64,000 nt of DNA, taken from positions 1,736,001 to 1,800,000 of the forward strand of contig NZ_UPHU01000001.1 of the NCBI RefSeq assembly GCF_900566075.1, in the 5' to 3' direction. Positions 44,460-54,769 of this stretch are shown in pieces. Positions within the stretch are counted from its first letter, which is position 1, and each line of letters starts with the position of its first letter. The notes beneath the pieces are model-generated. The model had not been told where the DNA came from. It did no database searches and worked only from the letters and a program-made list of their open reading frames with translations. Made by a program: the position numbers and the translations under genes. Source of the stretch: Mycobacterium pseudokansasii (lineage in GTDB: Bacteria; Actinomycetota; Actinomycetes; Mycobacteriales; Mycobacteriaceae).

Positions 44460-47400
44460 TTACTGCCCGGTGCCGCTGAGCAAGAAGCCGGCGAGTCTGC
44501 TGCCGACATTGCCGATGCCGGAGACAAAGGCTGAAGCCAGACCCGTCGTGCCGCTGTTGAAAAATCCCGTGACGGTGGACCCAAGATTTCCCAAACCCGA
44601 CGTCAATGAGCCGGTGTTCTGGTAGCCGGAGGCAAAAAGATTACCTTGGTTGAAGAAGCCCGAAATAAACCTGCCGGAATTCCCAAATCCCGAGCCCGTG
44701 CCAGCACCTGTGTTGAAGAATCCCGAAGATGGGCCAGCGGTGGAATTGCCGAAGCCCGGTGCTGCGGGAATATGAAGGACCGGAATCGAGACGGGTCCAA
44801 TGGTGTTGATGATTTCAATGTGCATCCTACTGAATGGTATGCCGCCTACGTTTCCTACATTGAATCCCGTAAGGTCGAATCGGTTAATAGTTATTTTGGG
44901 TATTTCGACAGTGATTGACTCGCCGTCCCCCAGCGGAATGGTCACATTCGGAATAGGGCTCGGCAGATCGATGAATAGGTTGAGGTCTATCGGGACGTCC
45001 ATGCTGAACGGCTGGACCGTTATGCCGTCTATAAAGCCGCTGACGGGTATTGCGAGATCAACATTAACTCCTATTTCCAAAGGTATGCCGGGCATGGTGA
45101 TGCCAAAGTCGAAGCCGAATTGTCCTTGGTTGTCGCCGCGCCAGAGATAGCCGTTGTTGCGATTTCCTGAATTCAATACGCCAGTGTTCAGGTTGCCAGT
45201 ATTGTAGTAGCCCGTATTGCTATTTCCGGTGTTGAAATCACCGGTGTTCAGACTACCGGCATTGAGATTACCGGTATTGGTGCTGCCGGCGTTGGACAGG
45301 CCGGTGTTCAAACTACCGGAGTTGAACAGGCCGGTGTTGAACGAGCCGGTGTTGCCGATGCCGGTGTTGGTGCTGCTGGTATTGCCGATGCCGGTGTTGT
45401 AACTACCCGTGTTGCCGATGCCGAAGTTGGACGTACCGGTGTTGCCGATGCCGGTGTTGCCGTCGCCGGAATTGAACAGCCCGATGTTGTTGGATCCCGA
45501 ATTCAGCGCACCGAAGCCTAACAAGTTGGTGCCGGTGAACCCGACGCCCCAGTTTCCGTTGCCGGTGTTGGCCAAGCCGATGTTTCCGCTGCCGGTGTTG
45601 CCGAACCCGATGTTGTAGTCGCCGGTATTGCCGAAGCCAATGTTGCCGACACCCGTATTCCCGAAACCTAGGTTGAAATCGCCCAAGTTGCCGAAACCGA
45701 AGTTGTTGTCACCAAAGTTGGCCAAACCGAAGTTTGCGAAGCCGCGGTTCGCGTCGCCGACGTTGAAGCCGCCGATGTTTCCGTTGCCCAGGTTGAAGCT
45801 GCCAAGGTTGGCGCTGCCGAAATTGAGGCCACCTCCGTTGGCGGAGCCAAAGTTGAACGTCGATGCGCCCGCGCTGTTATGAAAAATGCCCGAAAGGTGA
45901 TTGCCGACATTACCCAATCCAGAATTCAAGGCACGGAATTCGAGATCCAGATTGGTGGTGTTTTCAAAGCCCGAGATGGAGTTGCCGAAGTTGTGGATAC
46001 CCGATTGCAACAAGCCGGCGTTTAAGAGGCCTGAACTGCCGAGATTGCGAGTGAAGTTGAAGAAGCCCGAGGTGTCGGGTCCGAAGTTGCCAATGCCGGA
46101 AGTGCCCCCTCGGCCGCTATTGAAGAAGCCTGACGAGGGAGCGTCGGTCGAGTTCGCGAAACCCGGCGCAGCCGGAATATTGAAGATCGGGATGTTGATC
46201 GGGCCGACACCTCCGGCGACAGAAATGCCGAGTCTCGTTTCTGGGCTTCCCACGGTAATCGAGATAAGCGGGCCCGTTACTCTGATGGGAGGCATTTGTA
46301 TTGGCCCGACAGTGCCGCTCAGGGCAGGGAAGTCTAATGGAATTGCGGGAATCTTGAACGGTGCTAAAACGATTTCAGTGGTGCGACCCTCGACTGGAAT
46401 ATGCAACGGAACGCTCAACGGTAGATTTATCGGAATTTGGGGAATCGTCATGGTGTAGGAGAACCCGGCGTTCCCCGCGCCATTGCCCCGCGCAAAAAAG
46501 CCGTTGTTCATGTCGCCGCTGTTGAAGGCGCCGGTGTTGAGATCGCCGGTGTTGGCCCAGCCGGTGTTGATGTTGCCGGTGTTGTAGGACCCCGTGTTGG
46601 TGTCGCCCGGGTTGAACTCGCCGGTATTGAAGTTCCCGATGTTGTAATTGCCGGTGTTGTAATTGCCGACGTTGCCGGTGCCGGTGTTGACGATCCCGGC
46701 ATTGAAGAAACCAGTATTGGCCGTGCCGGAATTACCGAAGCCAGTGTTGAACGAACCCGTGTTGCCGAGGCCGAAGTTGCCGGTCCCGGAGTTTCCGAAG
46801 CCGGTGTTGCCGCTGCCCGAGTTGAACAAGCCGGTGTGGCCCACACCCGAGTTCAGCCCGCCGAAGCCCAGCTGGTTGCTGCCGCCCAGCCCGATCCCGA
46901 TGTTGTTGTTGCCTCCGAGCCCGCCGTTGCCGAAGCCGATATTGCCGTTGCCGGTGTTGCCGATTCCGATGTTGCCACTGCCGGTGTTGCCGAAGCCGAT
47001 GTTGAAACTACCGGTGTTACCGAAGCCGAAGTTGTTGCTGCCCAGGTTGCCGAATCCGAAATTGTTGCTGCCCAGGTTGCCCGAGCCCAGGTTGAAACTG
47101 CCCAGGTTGCCCGAGCCGAAGTTGAGATTGCCGACGTTGCCGTTGCCCTGGTTGAGATCACCGAGGTTGGCGTTTCCGAAATTCAGGCTGCCAAAGTTGG
47201 CGAAGCCGATATTGAAGATGCTCGACACCCCAGGTGGAAGAAGAAGCCCGGCAGGCGTGGCAATAGCAGCCGCCGGGGCCGCGCTCGCGCCGGCAGCTAT
47301 CGAGTTGCCCACGTTTAACAGGCCCAGAGCCTGGCCCGCCAGGCTCTGCAGCGGGCGGGCGAAAGGCCTCAGCGCGGTGGCGACCGTGGAAGCCGTGGAA

Positions 47401-47864
47401 TGGTAGCCAAGCATCGCGGCGACGTCTTGTGCCCACATCTCCTCGTACTGGGCCTCGGCTGTGGCGATTGCCGGGGCATTCTGGCCGAAGAGGTTCGACC
47501 ACAATAGCCGCACCAGTGAAGAACGGTTGGCTGCGACGAACGCCGGATGTACCATCTCGGCGCGCACTGCCTCGTAGACATCGACTGCGATTTTGGCGTG
47601 TCCGGCCGCTTGCTCGGCTTGCGCCGCCGCCGACTGCAGCCACGCCAGATAAGGCGTCGCCGCGGCCGCCATCGCCGCCGAGGCCGCACCCTGCCACGAC
47701 CCATGCGCCAGACCAGACGCCACCGACCCGAACGAGGCCGCCGCTATGCGCAACTCCGCGGCCAGCCCGTCCCAGGCTGTCGCCGCCTGCAGCATCGGGC
47801 CGGCGCCGGCACCTGCGAAGATCCGAGCGGAATTGATCTCCGGTGGCAGTACCAAGAAATTCAT
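44460..47864 (-). CDS. PPE-MPTR family protein
   Basis: 1,134 residues from ATG 47864. An N-terminal PPE domain of about 180 residues ([17 protein letters not shown], with the WxG-type [10 protein letters not shown]) is followed by long major polymorphic tandem repeats of the NxGxGN type ([18 protein letters not shown]). The repeat region is split. A first MPTR block is followed by a non-repeat beta-type block ([16 protein letters not shown]) and [10 protein letters not shown]; then a second MPTR block is followed by a related beta block ([16 protein letters not shown]) and [13 protein letters not shown] proteins are exported by ESX-5 type systems to the cell surface. There is no PE gene beside it and no PPE at this place in M. 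tuberculosis. Confidence 0.93.
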   Translation of the reverse strand: MNFLVLPPEINSARIFAGAGAGPMLQAATAWDGLAAELRIAAASFGSVASGLAHGSWQGAASAAMAAAATPYLAWLQSAAAQAEQAAGHAKIAVDVYEAVRAEMVHPAFVAANRSSLVRLLWSNLFGQNAPAIATAEAQYEEMWAQDVAAMLGYHSTASTVATALRPFARPLQSLAGQALGLLNVGNSIAAGASAAPAAAIATPAGLLLPPGVSSIFNIGFANFGSLNFGNANLGDLNQGNGNVGNLNFGSGNLGSFNLGSGNLGSNNFGFGNLGSNNFGFGNTGSFNIGFGNTGSGNIGIGNTGNGNIGFGNGGLGGNNNIGIGLGGSNQLGFGGLNSGVGHTGLFNSGSGNTGFGNSGTGNFGLGNTGSFNTGFGNSGTANTGFFNAGIVNTGTGNVGNYNTGNYNIGNFNTGEFNPGDTNTGSYNTGNINTGWANTGDLNTGAFNSGDMNNGFFARGNGAGNAGFSYTMTIPQIPINLPLSVPLHIPVEGRTTEIVLAPFKIPAIPLDFPALSGTVGPIQMPPIRVTGPLISITVGSPETRLGISVAGGVGPINIPIFNIPAAPGFANSTDAPSSGFFNSGRGGTSGIGNFGPDTSGFFNFTRNLGSSGLLNAGLLQSGIHNFGNSISGFENTTNLDLEFRALNSGLGNVGNHLSGIFHNSAGASTFNFGSANGGGLNFGSANLGSFNLGNGNIGGFNVGDANRGFANFGLANFGDNNFGFGNLGDFNLGFGNTGVGNIGFGNTGDYNIGFGNTGSGNIGLANTGNGNWGVGFTGTNLLGFGALNSGSNNIGLFNSGDGNTGIGNTGTSNFGIGNTGSYNTGIGNTSSTNTGIGNTGSFNTGLFNSGSLNTGLSNAGSTNTGNLNAGSLNTGDFNTGNSNTGYYNTGNLNTGVLNSGNRNNGYLWRGDNQGQFGFDFGITMPGIPLEIGVNVDLAIPVSGFIDGITVQPFSMDVPIDLNLFIDLPSPIPNVTIPLGDGESITVEIPKITINRFDLTGFNVGNVGGIPFSRMHIEIINTIGPVSIPVLHIPAAPGFGNSTAGPSSGFFNTGAGTGSGFGNSGRFISGFFNQGNLFASGYQNTGSLTSGLGNLGSTVTGFFNSGTTGLASAFVSGIGNVGSRLAGFLLSGTGQ

Positions 47865-48157
47865 GCGGCCGTCCTCCGTCGAGCGCTGTTTCCTCGTGCG
47901 CCCGGGAGAACGGGCGCCGTCGGTCTGCCCAGACCAAACCCCAACCGCATCCCGACCGGCCGTGACGCTCACCGCATGGTGAACCGTGGACCATGAGGCC
48001 CCGTCGGGCGAGGTTGTCCAGTCATGAGCAGTTTGTTGTCACGACCGACTGTGCCCGGCCGTGCTTCGGCAAGCCTTCGCGAATCGTGAAATGCCCAGTT
48101 CGCGGTCCCGGGTATCGGCGCCGCGCGGTACGCATCCCAGGCCACCCCGGCATCGGG
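47865..48157. promoter_or_regulatory. PPE upstream region with hairpin
   Basis: 293 bases between the PPE start and the dinP stop. GCGCCCG (47898-47904) and CGGGCGC (47911-47917) form a perfect 7-base stem with a 6-base loop about 35 bases before the PPE start, likely in its 5' leader. No gene is evident in the rest. Confidence 0.45.
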
Positions 48158-49183
48158 CTATGCGGGCATGTGGAGTTCGAGACGCACGCCGAGTAGCCGT
48201 ACCGGGCGCTCCAGCTCGAACAAGTTCAGGACCCGCAGGGCGGCGGCGATGACGACGTCGGCGTCTGTGGTCGGCGCCTCGAGCTTGCGGACCTTGGTGC
48301 GGGTATAAAACGTCGCGGTGCGTACGACGACGGCCACCCGGGTGACGAGCCGCCCCGAGGCCACCACCTCGTCGAGTGCCTTGCGGGACAATTCCCTGAC
48401 CGCTGACTCCATTTCGGTTCGTTCGGTCAGGTCTTCCGGAAAGGTGACGACGTGACTGCGGGAGCGCGGGACCCAGGGGGTAGCGCTGACTTCGGTGTCG
48501 CCGCCCCCCTTGGCGAGCAGGAGCAGCCACCGCCCCGTTCTCGGGCCGAACGCCGACGTCAGTTCCTCGGCGTCGCCGTTCGCCAGCTCTCCAACCGTGG
48601 TGATATCAAGGACTGCAAGCTTTTTCGCCGTCTTCGGACCTATCCCCCAGAGCGCGTCGACCGAACGGTCGGCCATCAGATTCATCCAGTTGGTGTCGGT
48701 GAGCGCAAAGATCCCGGCCGGTTTCGCGAAGCCGGTGGCGACTTTGGCGCGTTGCTTGTTGTCGCTGATGCCGACCGAGCAGGACAGTTCGGTCTCCGAG
48801 AAGACCACAGCGCGGATCTGTTCGGCGACTTGGGTGGGATCCGCGGCGGCCACGCCGACATACGCCTCGTCCCAGCCCCACACCTCGACCGGGTGCCCCA
48901 GGTCGCGCAACAACGCCATCACCTCGTCGGAGGCCGCGTCATAGGCGGGCGGATCCAGCGCCAGAAATACGGCGCCGGGGCAGCGGCGGGCCGCCGCACG
49001 TAACGGCATTCCCGCCCGCACGCCGAACGCGCGAGCCTCATAGGAAGCGCAGGTGACTACCTTGCGGGGTTCGGTGGGATTGCCGCCGATGATGAGCGGC
49101 AGCCCGGCCAGTTCGCGATGACGGCGCCGCTCCACCGACGCCTGAAACTGGTCGAGGTCGACATGCAATATCCATCGCGGCAT
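48158..49183 (-). CDS. dinP: Y-family DNA polymerase IV (DinB2/DinP)
   Basis: 341 residues. Catalytic Asp in HVDLDQFQASVE (residues ~7-18) and the Asp-Glu pair in WGWDEAYVGV. The steric-gate neighbourhood is near FQASVE. The helix-hairpin-helix IGPKTAKKLAVLDI and a little-finger domain follow (FPEDLTERTEME onward). The chain ends LLGVRLELHMPA with no obvious beta-clamp-binding motif, as noted for Rv3056. It does translesion synthesis. The start is 9 bases after a TetR gene on the same strand, suggesting an operon. Confidence 0.93.
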   Translation of the reverse strand: MPRWILHVDLDQFQASVERRRHRELAGLPLIIGGNPTEPRKVVTCASYEARAFGVRAGMPLRAAARRCPGAVFLALDPPAYDAASDEVMALLRDLGHPVEVWGWDEAYVGVAAADPTQVAEQIRAVVFSETELSCSVGISDNKQRAKVATGFAKPAGIFALTDTNWMNLMADRSVDALWGIGPKTAKKLAVLDITTVGELANGDAEELTSAFGPRTGRWLLLLAKGGGDTEVSATPWVPRSRSHVVTFPEDLTERTEMESAVRELSRKALDEVVASGRLVTRVAVVVRTATFYTRTKVRKLEAPTTDADVVIAAALRVLNLFELERPVRLLGVRLELHMPA

Positions 49184-49192
49184 CGGGATCGG

Positions 49193-49780
49193 TCACCGCC
49201 CGCAGAGCTTGCGCGCCAGGCCTTCCCACGCCTCGCCCAACGTTTGCAGGCTGTGACCGTGGTCGTTGAGCTGGTGCTCGACGTAGTCGACGTCGAGCAG
49301 GGCCAGCAGGGCATCGGTTTGGACATCGACGTCGCCGGTCGTGTGAGCCGACCGCAACAGCACCCGCACATGTGTGCGGTGCACCGACGCCGCCGCACTG
49401 TAACGGGTCTTCGGGTCCCGGTTGGCCTGCGACAGCAGCTCGCGGTGGGCATGGACGAAGCAGATCCGCTCCCGGCCGAACGCGATCAGGCGTTCCAGCG
49501 GCGGCGCATCCGGGCCCAGGGGCGGCGGGCCGAACAGAAATGCCTGCTGACTGGCCCGCTCGTCTTCGTCGAGCAATACCGTCATCAGACCGGCCCGGCT
49601 GCCGAACCGACGAAACAGCGTGCCCTTGCCGACACCGGCCGCGGCGGCGACGTCGTCCATGGTGATCGCGTCGGCCCCACGATTGGCGACCAGTCGGCGC
49701 GCCGCGTCCAGCAGCAGGGCGCGATTGCGCGCCGCGTCACCGCGCTCCGGCCGAGTCGACGCCGGCAACTCGTCACTCAT
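49193..49780 (-). CDS. TetR-family regulator (Rv3055-like)
   Basis: 195 residues: helix-turn-helix ITMDDVAAAAGVGKGTLFRRFGSRAGLM at about residues 40-67, and a helical ligand domain after it. I chose ATG 49780 (MSDELPAST), since further upstream reading lacks family similarity. It is transcribed with dinP and is divergent from the FMN reductase, with a palindrome between, which suggests control of the reductase and of dinP through its own operon. Confidence 0.9.
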   Translation of the reverse strand: MSDELPASTRPERGDAARNRALLLDAARRLVANRGADAITMDDVAAAAGVGKGTLFRRFGSRAGLMTVLLDEDERASQQAFLFGPPPLGPDAPPLERLIAFGRERICFVHAHRELLSQANRDPKTRYSAAASVHRTHVRVLLRSAHTTGDVDVQTDALLALLDVDYVEHQLNDHGHSLQTLGEAWEGLARKLCGR

Positions 49781-49808
49781 CCCTGCACAGTAACGCGGGA
49801 GGAATAAA

Positions 49809-49825
49809 GCGGACCATAGTCCGGT
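49809..49825. promoter_or_regulatory. Operator-like palindrome, copy 1
   Basis: CGGAC-CATA-GTCCG (49810-49823) is a perfect 5-base inverted repeat inside GCGGACCATAGTCCGGTT, midway between the TetR and FMN reductase starts. A near-identical copy, with one base different, is at 58785-58802. Confidence 0.65.
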
Positions 49826-49865
49826 TAAGTCGTGCAAAGATGAGACCAACGCGAAGGGAAGCAAT

Positions 49866-50429
49866 ATGTCCGATTTCTCCGATTTCTCCGGCATCAGAGT
49901 CTTGGCGCTGGTGGGAAGCCTGCGCGCGGGTTCGGTCAACCGCCAGATCGCCGAGCTTGCGGCCGCCGTTGCGCCGGACGGCGTCAGCGTGACGGTGTTC
50001 GAAGGGCTGGCGGAGTTGCCGTTCTACAACGAGGACATCGATACCCCCGACGGCATTCCCGATGCCGTGATTGCGTTGCGACAGGCCGCGGCGCAGGCGG
50101 ATGCGGCTCTGGTGGTCACCCCCGAATACAACGGCACCATCCCCGCTGTCATCAAGAACGCGATCGACTGGCTGTCACGCCCGTTCGGCGACGGCGCATT
50201 GAAAGCCAAGCCGCTGGCCGTCATCGGCGGGTCCGTAGGCCGATACGGCGGGGTATGGGCCCACGACGAGACCCGCAAGTCGTTCGCCATCGCCGGCGCG
50301 CGCGTGATCGACACGATCAAGTTGTCGGTGCCATTCCACTCCCTGGCGGGCCAGGCGCCCGCGGACAGCTCCGAGATGTCGGCCAATCTACGAGACATCG
50401 TCGGCAAGCTGGCCGCCGAAGCGGGCTGA
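49866..50429 (+). CDS. NADPH-dependent FMN reductase
   Basis: 187 residues, flavodoxin-like. FMN-binding loop LVGSLRAGSVNRQ near residue 16, TPEYNGTIPAVIKNAIDWLSRP in the middle, and GGSVGRYGG for the isoalloxazine site. The family reduces FMN or quinones with NADPH. Matches Rv3054c by position. Likely controlled by the divergent TetR. Confidence 0.9.
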   Translation: MSDFSDFSGIRVLALVGSLRAGSVNRQIAELAAAVAPDGVSVTVFEGLAELPFYNEDIDTPDGIPDAVIALRQAAAQADAALVVTPEYNGTIPAVIKNAIDWLSRPFGDGALKAKPLAVIGGSVGRYGGVWAHDETRKSFAIAGARVIDTIKLSVPFHSLAGQAPADSSEMSANLRDIVGKLAAEAG

Positions 50430-50917
50430 CCCGGCTACTGCGGACGGGCCGGCACGCCGCGCCGTCAACCCCTACGGCGCTGGCCGGACGAGAACTGCGC
50501 CTTTGCTGGCGCCGCCTTGCCGGGCGACGAGCCACGAGCCTGTCGGTGGTCGGTGATATACCGGAAGGCATGGATACCATGGCCGGGTTGTGTGATCTGC
50601 GACACGCCGACACCGGCTCGGACACACGCCCACGACCTGCGAATTTCAAGAATGTCATTCAGAACATCTTGTATCTCTTCTCGTCCCGACCCCCTAGGTG
50701 TAGTGTTTCGGGAACCGGCAGATCCCAGGTTCACCGGGTCCCACCAGGTTCACGGGGCCCGCTGAGTTTCCCGGAATCGGCATCGCCATGTCCGATCAGC
50801 ATGGTGGCCCACGACGGGAACCTGGGAGCATGCCGGGCCGCTGAACATAGCGAAGATGCACCACCTGAGTCGTTGCCAGTTCCTGTTCCCCGATTTCCGC
50901 AAAGGAGCGGTACGCCC
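50430..50917 (+). promoter_or_regulatory. nrdHIE upstream region with NrdR-type box
   Basis: About 490 bases without a convincing gene. A box TCAGAACATCTTGTAT (50659-50674) lies 42 bases before a TAGTGT hexamer (50701-50706, -10-like). The same layout is at the nrdF2 promoter, where the box is the perfect palindrome ACACAACCTCTTGTGT. It matches that box at 12 of 16 positions. The likely reader is NrdR, the ATP/dATP-sensing repressor of ribonucleotide reductase genes. Confidence 0.6.
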
Positions 50918-51157
50918 ATGACCATCACCGTCTACACCAAGCCCGCATGCGTGCAGTGCAGCGCCACCTACAAGGCGCTGGACAAGAACGGCATCGCCTA
51001 CGAGAAGGTCGACATCAGTCTGGATTCCGAGGCGCGGGACTACGTGATGGCGTTGGGCTATCTGCAGGCACCGGTCGTGGTGGCCGGGGACGACCACTGG
51101 TCCGGCTTCCGGCCCGACCGCATCAAGGCGCTCGCCTTGGCCGCGCTGAGCGCATAG
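50918..51157 (+). CDS. nrdH: Glutaredoxin-like NrdH-redoxin
   Basis: 79 residues; reduces the NrdE active-site disulfide in class Ib ribonucleotide reductase. Redox motif CVQC at residues 11-14 and the family end SGFRPDRIKAL. ATG 50918 follows AAAGGAGCGG. First gene of nrdH-nrdI-nrdE. Confidence 0.95.
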   Translation: MTITVYTKPACVQCSATYKALDKNGIAYEKVDISLDSEARDYVMALGYLQAPVVVAGDDHWSGFRPDRIKALALAALSA

Positions 51158-51192
51158 CACGGGCAGGCGCTAGGTAAGGAGATGGCGGTGCC

Positions 51193-51645
51193 ATGGATAT
51201 CAGGCCGTGCAACCTGGTCTATTTCTCCAGCGTGTCGGAGAATACCCACCGCTTCGTGCAGAAGCTGGGTCTGCCCGCCACGCGGATACCGCTGCACGGC
51301 AGCATCGAGGTCGACGAGCCCTATGTACTGATACTGCCCACCTACGGCGGCGGCCGGGTCACACCCAGTCTGAATGCCGGCGGCTATGTCCCCAAACAGG
51401 TCATCGCCTTTTTGAACAACGAGCACAATCGAGCGCTGCTGCGCGGGGTCATCGCGGCCGGCAACACCAACTTTGGTCCGGAGTTCGGCTACGCCGGTGA
51501 CGTCGTCGCACGCAAATGCGACGTTCCCTACCTTTACCGCTTCGAGTTGATGGGCACCGAGGACGACGTGGCCGCCGTCCGTGCGGGTCTGGCTGAATTT
51601 TGGAAGGAGCAGACGTGTCACCAACCGTCACTGCAGAGCCTGTAA
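51193..51645 (+). CDS. nrdI: NrdI flavodoxin
   Basis: 150 residues, flavodoxin-like ([19 protein letters not shown] for FMN phosphate, [12 protein letters not shown] and [13 protein letters not shown]). NrdI supplies oxidant to build the dimanganese-tyrosyl radical of NrdF. Overlaps the nrdE start by 31 bases. Confidence 0.95.
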   Translation: MDIRPCNLVYFSSVSENTHRFVQKLGLPATRIPLHGSIEVDEPYVLILPTYGGGRVTPSLNAGGYVPKQVIAFLNNEHNRALLRGVIAAGNTNFGPEFGYAGDVVARKCDVPYLYRFELMGTEDDVAAVRAGLAEFWKEQTCHQPSLQSL

Positions 51646-53792
51646 CCTCCGGCGCGCACTCGTACCTTTCGGGGGGCCAGGCGGAACTGGATTATCACGC
51701 GCTGAACGCGATGCTGAACTTGTACGACGCGGACGGCAAGATCCAGTTCGACAAGGACGTACTCGCGGCGCGCCAGTACTTCCTGCAGCACGTCAACCAG
51801 AACACCGTGTTCTTCCACAACCAGGACGAGAAGCTCGATTACCTGATCCGCGAGAACTATTACGAGCGTGAGGTTCTCGACCAGTACTCGCGTAACTTCG
51901 TCAAGTCGCTACTGGACCGTGCCTACGCCAAAAAGTTCCGGTTCCCGACATTTTTGGGCGCCTTCAAGTACTACACGTCTTACACCCTGAAGACTTTCGA
52001 CGGGAAGCGGTATCTGGAGCGCTTCGAGGACCGGGTGGTCATGGTTTCGCTCACGTTGGCGGATGGTGACACCACGCTGGCCGAGCAACTGGTCGACGAG
52101 ATCATCGAAGGCCGCTTCCAGCCGGCCACCCCGACGTTTTTGAACTCGGGCAAAAAGCAGCGCGGCGAGCCGGTGAGTTGCTTTCTGTTGCGCATCGAGG
52201 ACAACATGGAGTCGATCGGGCGATCGATCAACTCCGCACTGCAGCTGTCCAAGCGCGGCGGTGGAGTTGCGTTGCTGATGACCAACATTCGCGAGCACGG
52301 CGCGCCGATCAAGAACATCGAGAATCAAAGCTCGGGCGTCATCCCGATCATGAAGCTGCTCGAGGATTCGTTCTCCTATGCCAACCAGCTGGGCGCGCGG
52401 CAGGGTGCCGGTGCGGTGTACCTGCATGCGCATCACCCCGACATCTACCGATTCCTGGACACCAAAAGGGAAAACGCCGACGAGAAGATCCGCATCAAGA
52501 CGTTGAGCCTGGGCGTGGTGATCCCCGACATCACCTTCGAGCTGGCCAAACGCAACGACGACATGTACCTGTTCTCGCCCTACGACGTCGAGCGGGTCTA
52601 CGGGGTGCCGTTCGCCGACATCTCGGTCACCGAAAAGTACTACGAGATGGTCGACAACCCGCGTATCCGCAAGACCAAGATCAAGGCGCGGGAGTTCTTC
52701 CAGACGCTGGCCGAGCTGCAGTTCGAGTCCGGCTACCCCTACATCATGTTCGAGGACACCGTCAATCGCGCTAATCCTATTGACGGCAAGATCACCCACT
52801 CGAACTTGTGCTCGGAGATCCTGCAGGTGTCCACGCCGTCATACTTCAACGAAGACTTGTCGTATGCCAAAGTGGGCAAAGACATTTCGTGCAACCTGGG
52901 ATCGTTGAACATCGCCAAGACGATGGATTCGCCGAACTTCGCCCAGACGATCGAGGTAGCCATCCGCGCGCTGACGGCGGTGAGCGACCAGACGCACATC
53001 ACGTCGGTGCCCTCAATTGAGCAGGGCAACAACGACTCCCACGCAATCGGACTGGGTCAGATGAACCTGCACGGCTACCTGGCGCGTGAGCGCATCTTCT
53101 ACGGGTCCGAGGAGGGCATCGACTTCACCAACATCTACTTCTACACCGTGCTCTACCACGCGCTGCGCGCGTCGAATCGGATCGCGATCGAACGCGGCAC
53201 GCACTTCAAGGGTTTCGAGCGGTCCAAGTACGCGTCGGGGGAGTTCTTCGACAAGTACACCGAGCAGATTTGGGAGCCGAAAACCGAGAAGGTTCGCAGG
53301 CTATTCGCCGACGCCGACATTCACATCCCGACTCAGGACGACTGGCGGCGGCTCAAGGAATCCGTGCAGGCGCACGGCATCTACAACCAGAACCTGCAGG
53401 CGGTGCCACCCACCGGGTCGATTTCCTACATCAACCACTCAACGTCGTCAATTCACCCGATTGTGTCCAAGGTCGAGATCCGCAAGGAAGGCAAGATCGG
53501 CCGGGTCTACTACCCGGCGCCATATATGACCAACGACAACCTGGAGTACTACCAGGACGCCTACGAGATCGGCTACGAGAAGATCATCGACACCTATGCC
53601 GCTGCCACTCAGCATGTGGATCAAGGGCTTTCGCTGACGTTGTTCTTCATGGACACCGCCACCACCCGTGAGGTGAACAAGGCGCAGATCTACGCCTGGC
53701 GCAAGGGGATCAAGACGCTCTACTACATCCGGCTGCGGCAGATGGCCCTGGAAGGAACCGAAGTGGAGGGGTGCGTGTCCTGCATGCTCTAG
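51615..53792 (+). CDS. nrdE: Class Ib ribonucleotide reductase large subunit
   Basis: 725 residues; reduces NDPs to dNDPs. Radical-chemistry residues Asn, Cys and Glu are in SNLCSEILQ. The redox cysteines are in EPVSCFLLR and [10 protein letters not shown], and the C-terminal shuttle pair ends the chain in CVSCML. No ATP-cone regulatory domain precedes the catalytic core, as expected for class Ib. GTG 51615 has GGAAGGAGC just ahead. Confidence 0.97.
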   Translation: MSPTVTAEPVTSGAHSYLSGGQAELDYHALNAMLNLYDADGKIQFDKDVLAARQYFLQHVNQNTVFFHNQDEKLDYLIRENYYEREVLDQYSRNFVKSLLDRAYAKKFRFPTFLGAFKYYTSYTLKTFDGKRYLERFEDRVVMVSLTLADGDTTLAEQLVDEIIEGRFQPATPTFLNSGKKQRGEPVSCFLLRIEDNMESIGRSINSALQLSKRGGGVALLMTNIREHGAPIKNIENQSSGVIPIMKLLEDSFSYANQLGARQGAGAVYLHAHHPDIYRFLDTKRENADEKIRIKTLSLGVVIPDITFELAKRNDDMYLFSPYDVERVYGVPFADISVTEKYYEMVDNPRIRKTKIKAREFFQTLAELQFESGYPYIMFEDTVNRANPIDGKITHSNLCSEILQVSTPSYFNEDLSYAKVGKDISCNLGSLNIAKTMDSPNFAQTIEVAIRALTAVSDQTHITSVPSIEQGNNDSHAIGLGQMNLHGYLARERIFYGSEEGIDFTNIYFYTVLYHALRASNRIAIERGTHFKGFERSKYASGEFFDKYTEQIWEPKTEKVRRLFADADIHIPTQDDWRRLKESVQAHGIYNQNLQAVPPTGSISYINHSTSSIHPIVSKVEIRKEGKIGRVYYPAPYMTNDNLEYYQDAYEIGYEKIIDTYAAATQHVDQGLSLTLFFMDTATTREVNKAQIYAWRKGIKTLYYIRLRQMALEGTEVEGCVSCML

Positions 53793-53800
53793 GCGCGCAA

Positions 53801-53860
53801 GCCGAGTGTGGATCTGGCGACGGCCTCAATGCGTGTCGCGTCGCCAGATCCACTCTCGGC
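53801..53860. terminator. Long hairpin after nrdE
   Basis: A 21-base arm at 53801-53821 (starts GCCGAGTGTGGATCTGGCG) pairs with 53840-53860 with a single mismatch around an 18-base loop. It begins 9 bases after the nrdE stop, so it is the probable nrdHIE terminator. Its TGGCGACG core resembles the 26648-26686 hairpin. Confidence 0.7.
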
Positions 53861-53907
53861 GAGGAGTCTGCCCAGGTCAACGGGCGCAACGGGGTAAGGT
53901 GCTTGAC

Positions 53908-54648
53908 GTGGTGAGAATCAGCCGGCCCCACCCCAGCGTGAAGCCCGGGGTCAAAGTCGACGCGCGCAGTGAACGTTGGCGCGAACACCGCAAGAAGGTG
54001 CGCAACGAAATCGTCGAAGCGGCATTCCGTGCCATCGACCGCTTGGGGCCCGAGCTGAGTGTGCGGGAAATCGCCGAGGAAGCCGGCACCGCCAAGCCCA
54101 AGATCTACCGGCATTTCACCGATAAGTCCGACCTGTTCGTGGCGATCGGGGAGCGGCTGCGCGACATGTTGTGGGCGGCGATCTTCCCGTCGATCAACCT
54201 CGCCACCGACTCGGCCCGCGAGGTGATCCGGCGCAGCGTCGAGGAGTACGTCATCCTCGTCGACAAGCACCCCAACGTGCTGCGAGTCTTCATTCAGGGC
54301 CGTTCCGCAAAGCAGTCCGAGGCGACGGTGCGCACGCTCAATGAAGGCCGGGAGATCACTTTGACCTTCGCCGAGTTGTTCAACAACGAACTGCGTGAGA
54401 TGGATCTGAATCGTGCGGCTCTCGAGCTCGCCGCGCACAGCGCGTTCGGAGCGGCCGCCTCGGCCACCGAATGGTGGCTGGGTCCCGAGCCCGACAGCCC
54501 GCGACGGATGCCGCGTGAGCAGTTCGTCGCGCATCTGACCACGATTATGATGGGCGTCATCGTCGGCACCGCCGAGGCGCTTGGTATCACGATGGACCCC
54601 GACAAGCCGATCCACGACGCGGTACCCAGCAATCGCGCCGTCAGCTGA
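53908..54648 (+). CDS. TetR-family regulator (Rv3050c-like)
   Basis: 246 residues with GTG 53908 (GTG 53911 also possible). Long basic N-terminus, then helix-turn-helix LSVREIAEEAGTAKPKIYRHFTDKSDLFVA at about residues 50-80. The C-terminal half has a TetR_C-type ligand domain. It is followed in the same direction by a flavin monooxygenase, its likely target. Confidence 0.9.
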   Translation: MVRISRPHPSVKPGVKVDARSERWREHRKKVRNEIVEAAFRAIDRLGPELSVREIAEEAGTAKPKIYRHFTDKSDLFVAIGERLRDMLWAAIFPSINLATDSAREVIRRSVEEYVILVDKHPNVLRVFIQGRSAKQSEATVRTLNEGREITLTFAELFNNELREMDLNRAALELAAHSAFGAAASATEWWLGPEPDSPRRMPREQFVAHLTTIMMGVIVGTAEALGITMDPDKPIHDAVPSNRAVS

Positions 54649-54700
54649 GTGCCGGCGCGTTGACATCGCCGCGAGGATCGTCAACACTCGTTCTAACCGA

Positions 54701-54737
54701 TACCCTGGGTACTGGGTACTTGGGCCGGGCGGCCCAA
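54701..54737 (+). promoter_or_regulatory. Palindrome and hairpin ahead of the monooxygenase
   Basis: TACCC-T-GGGTA (54701-54711) is a perfect short palindrome, followed by another TGGGTAC. TTGGGCC-GGGC-GGCCCAA (54720-54737) is a perfect 7-base hairpin. Either may be the operator of the upstream TetR or the terminator of its gene. Confidence 0.45.
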
Positions 54738-54769
54738 AGCTCGCCTTCACTAGGAAAGACCGATCCATC

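Noticed and set aside
44500..47200. Tandem repeats as a CRISPR array or VNTR locus
   Set aside because: The repeats are in-frame MPTR codons of a PPE gene with short, variable units; there are no spacers of constant length and no cas genes.
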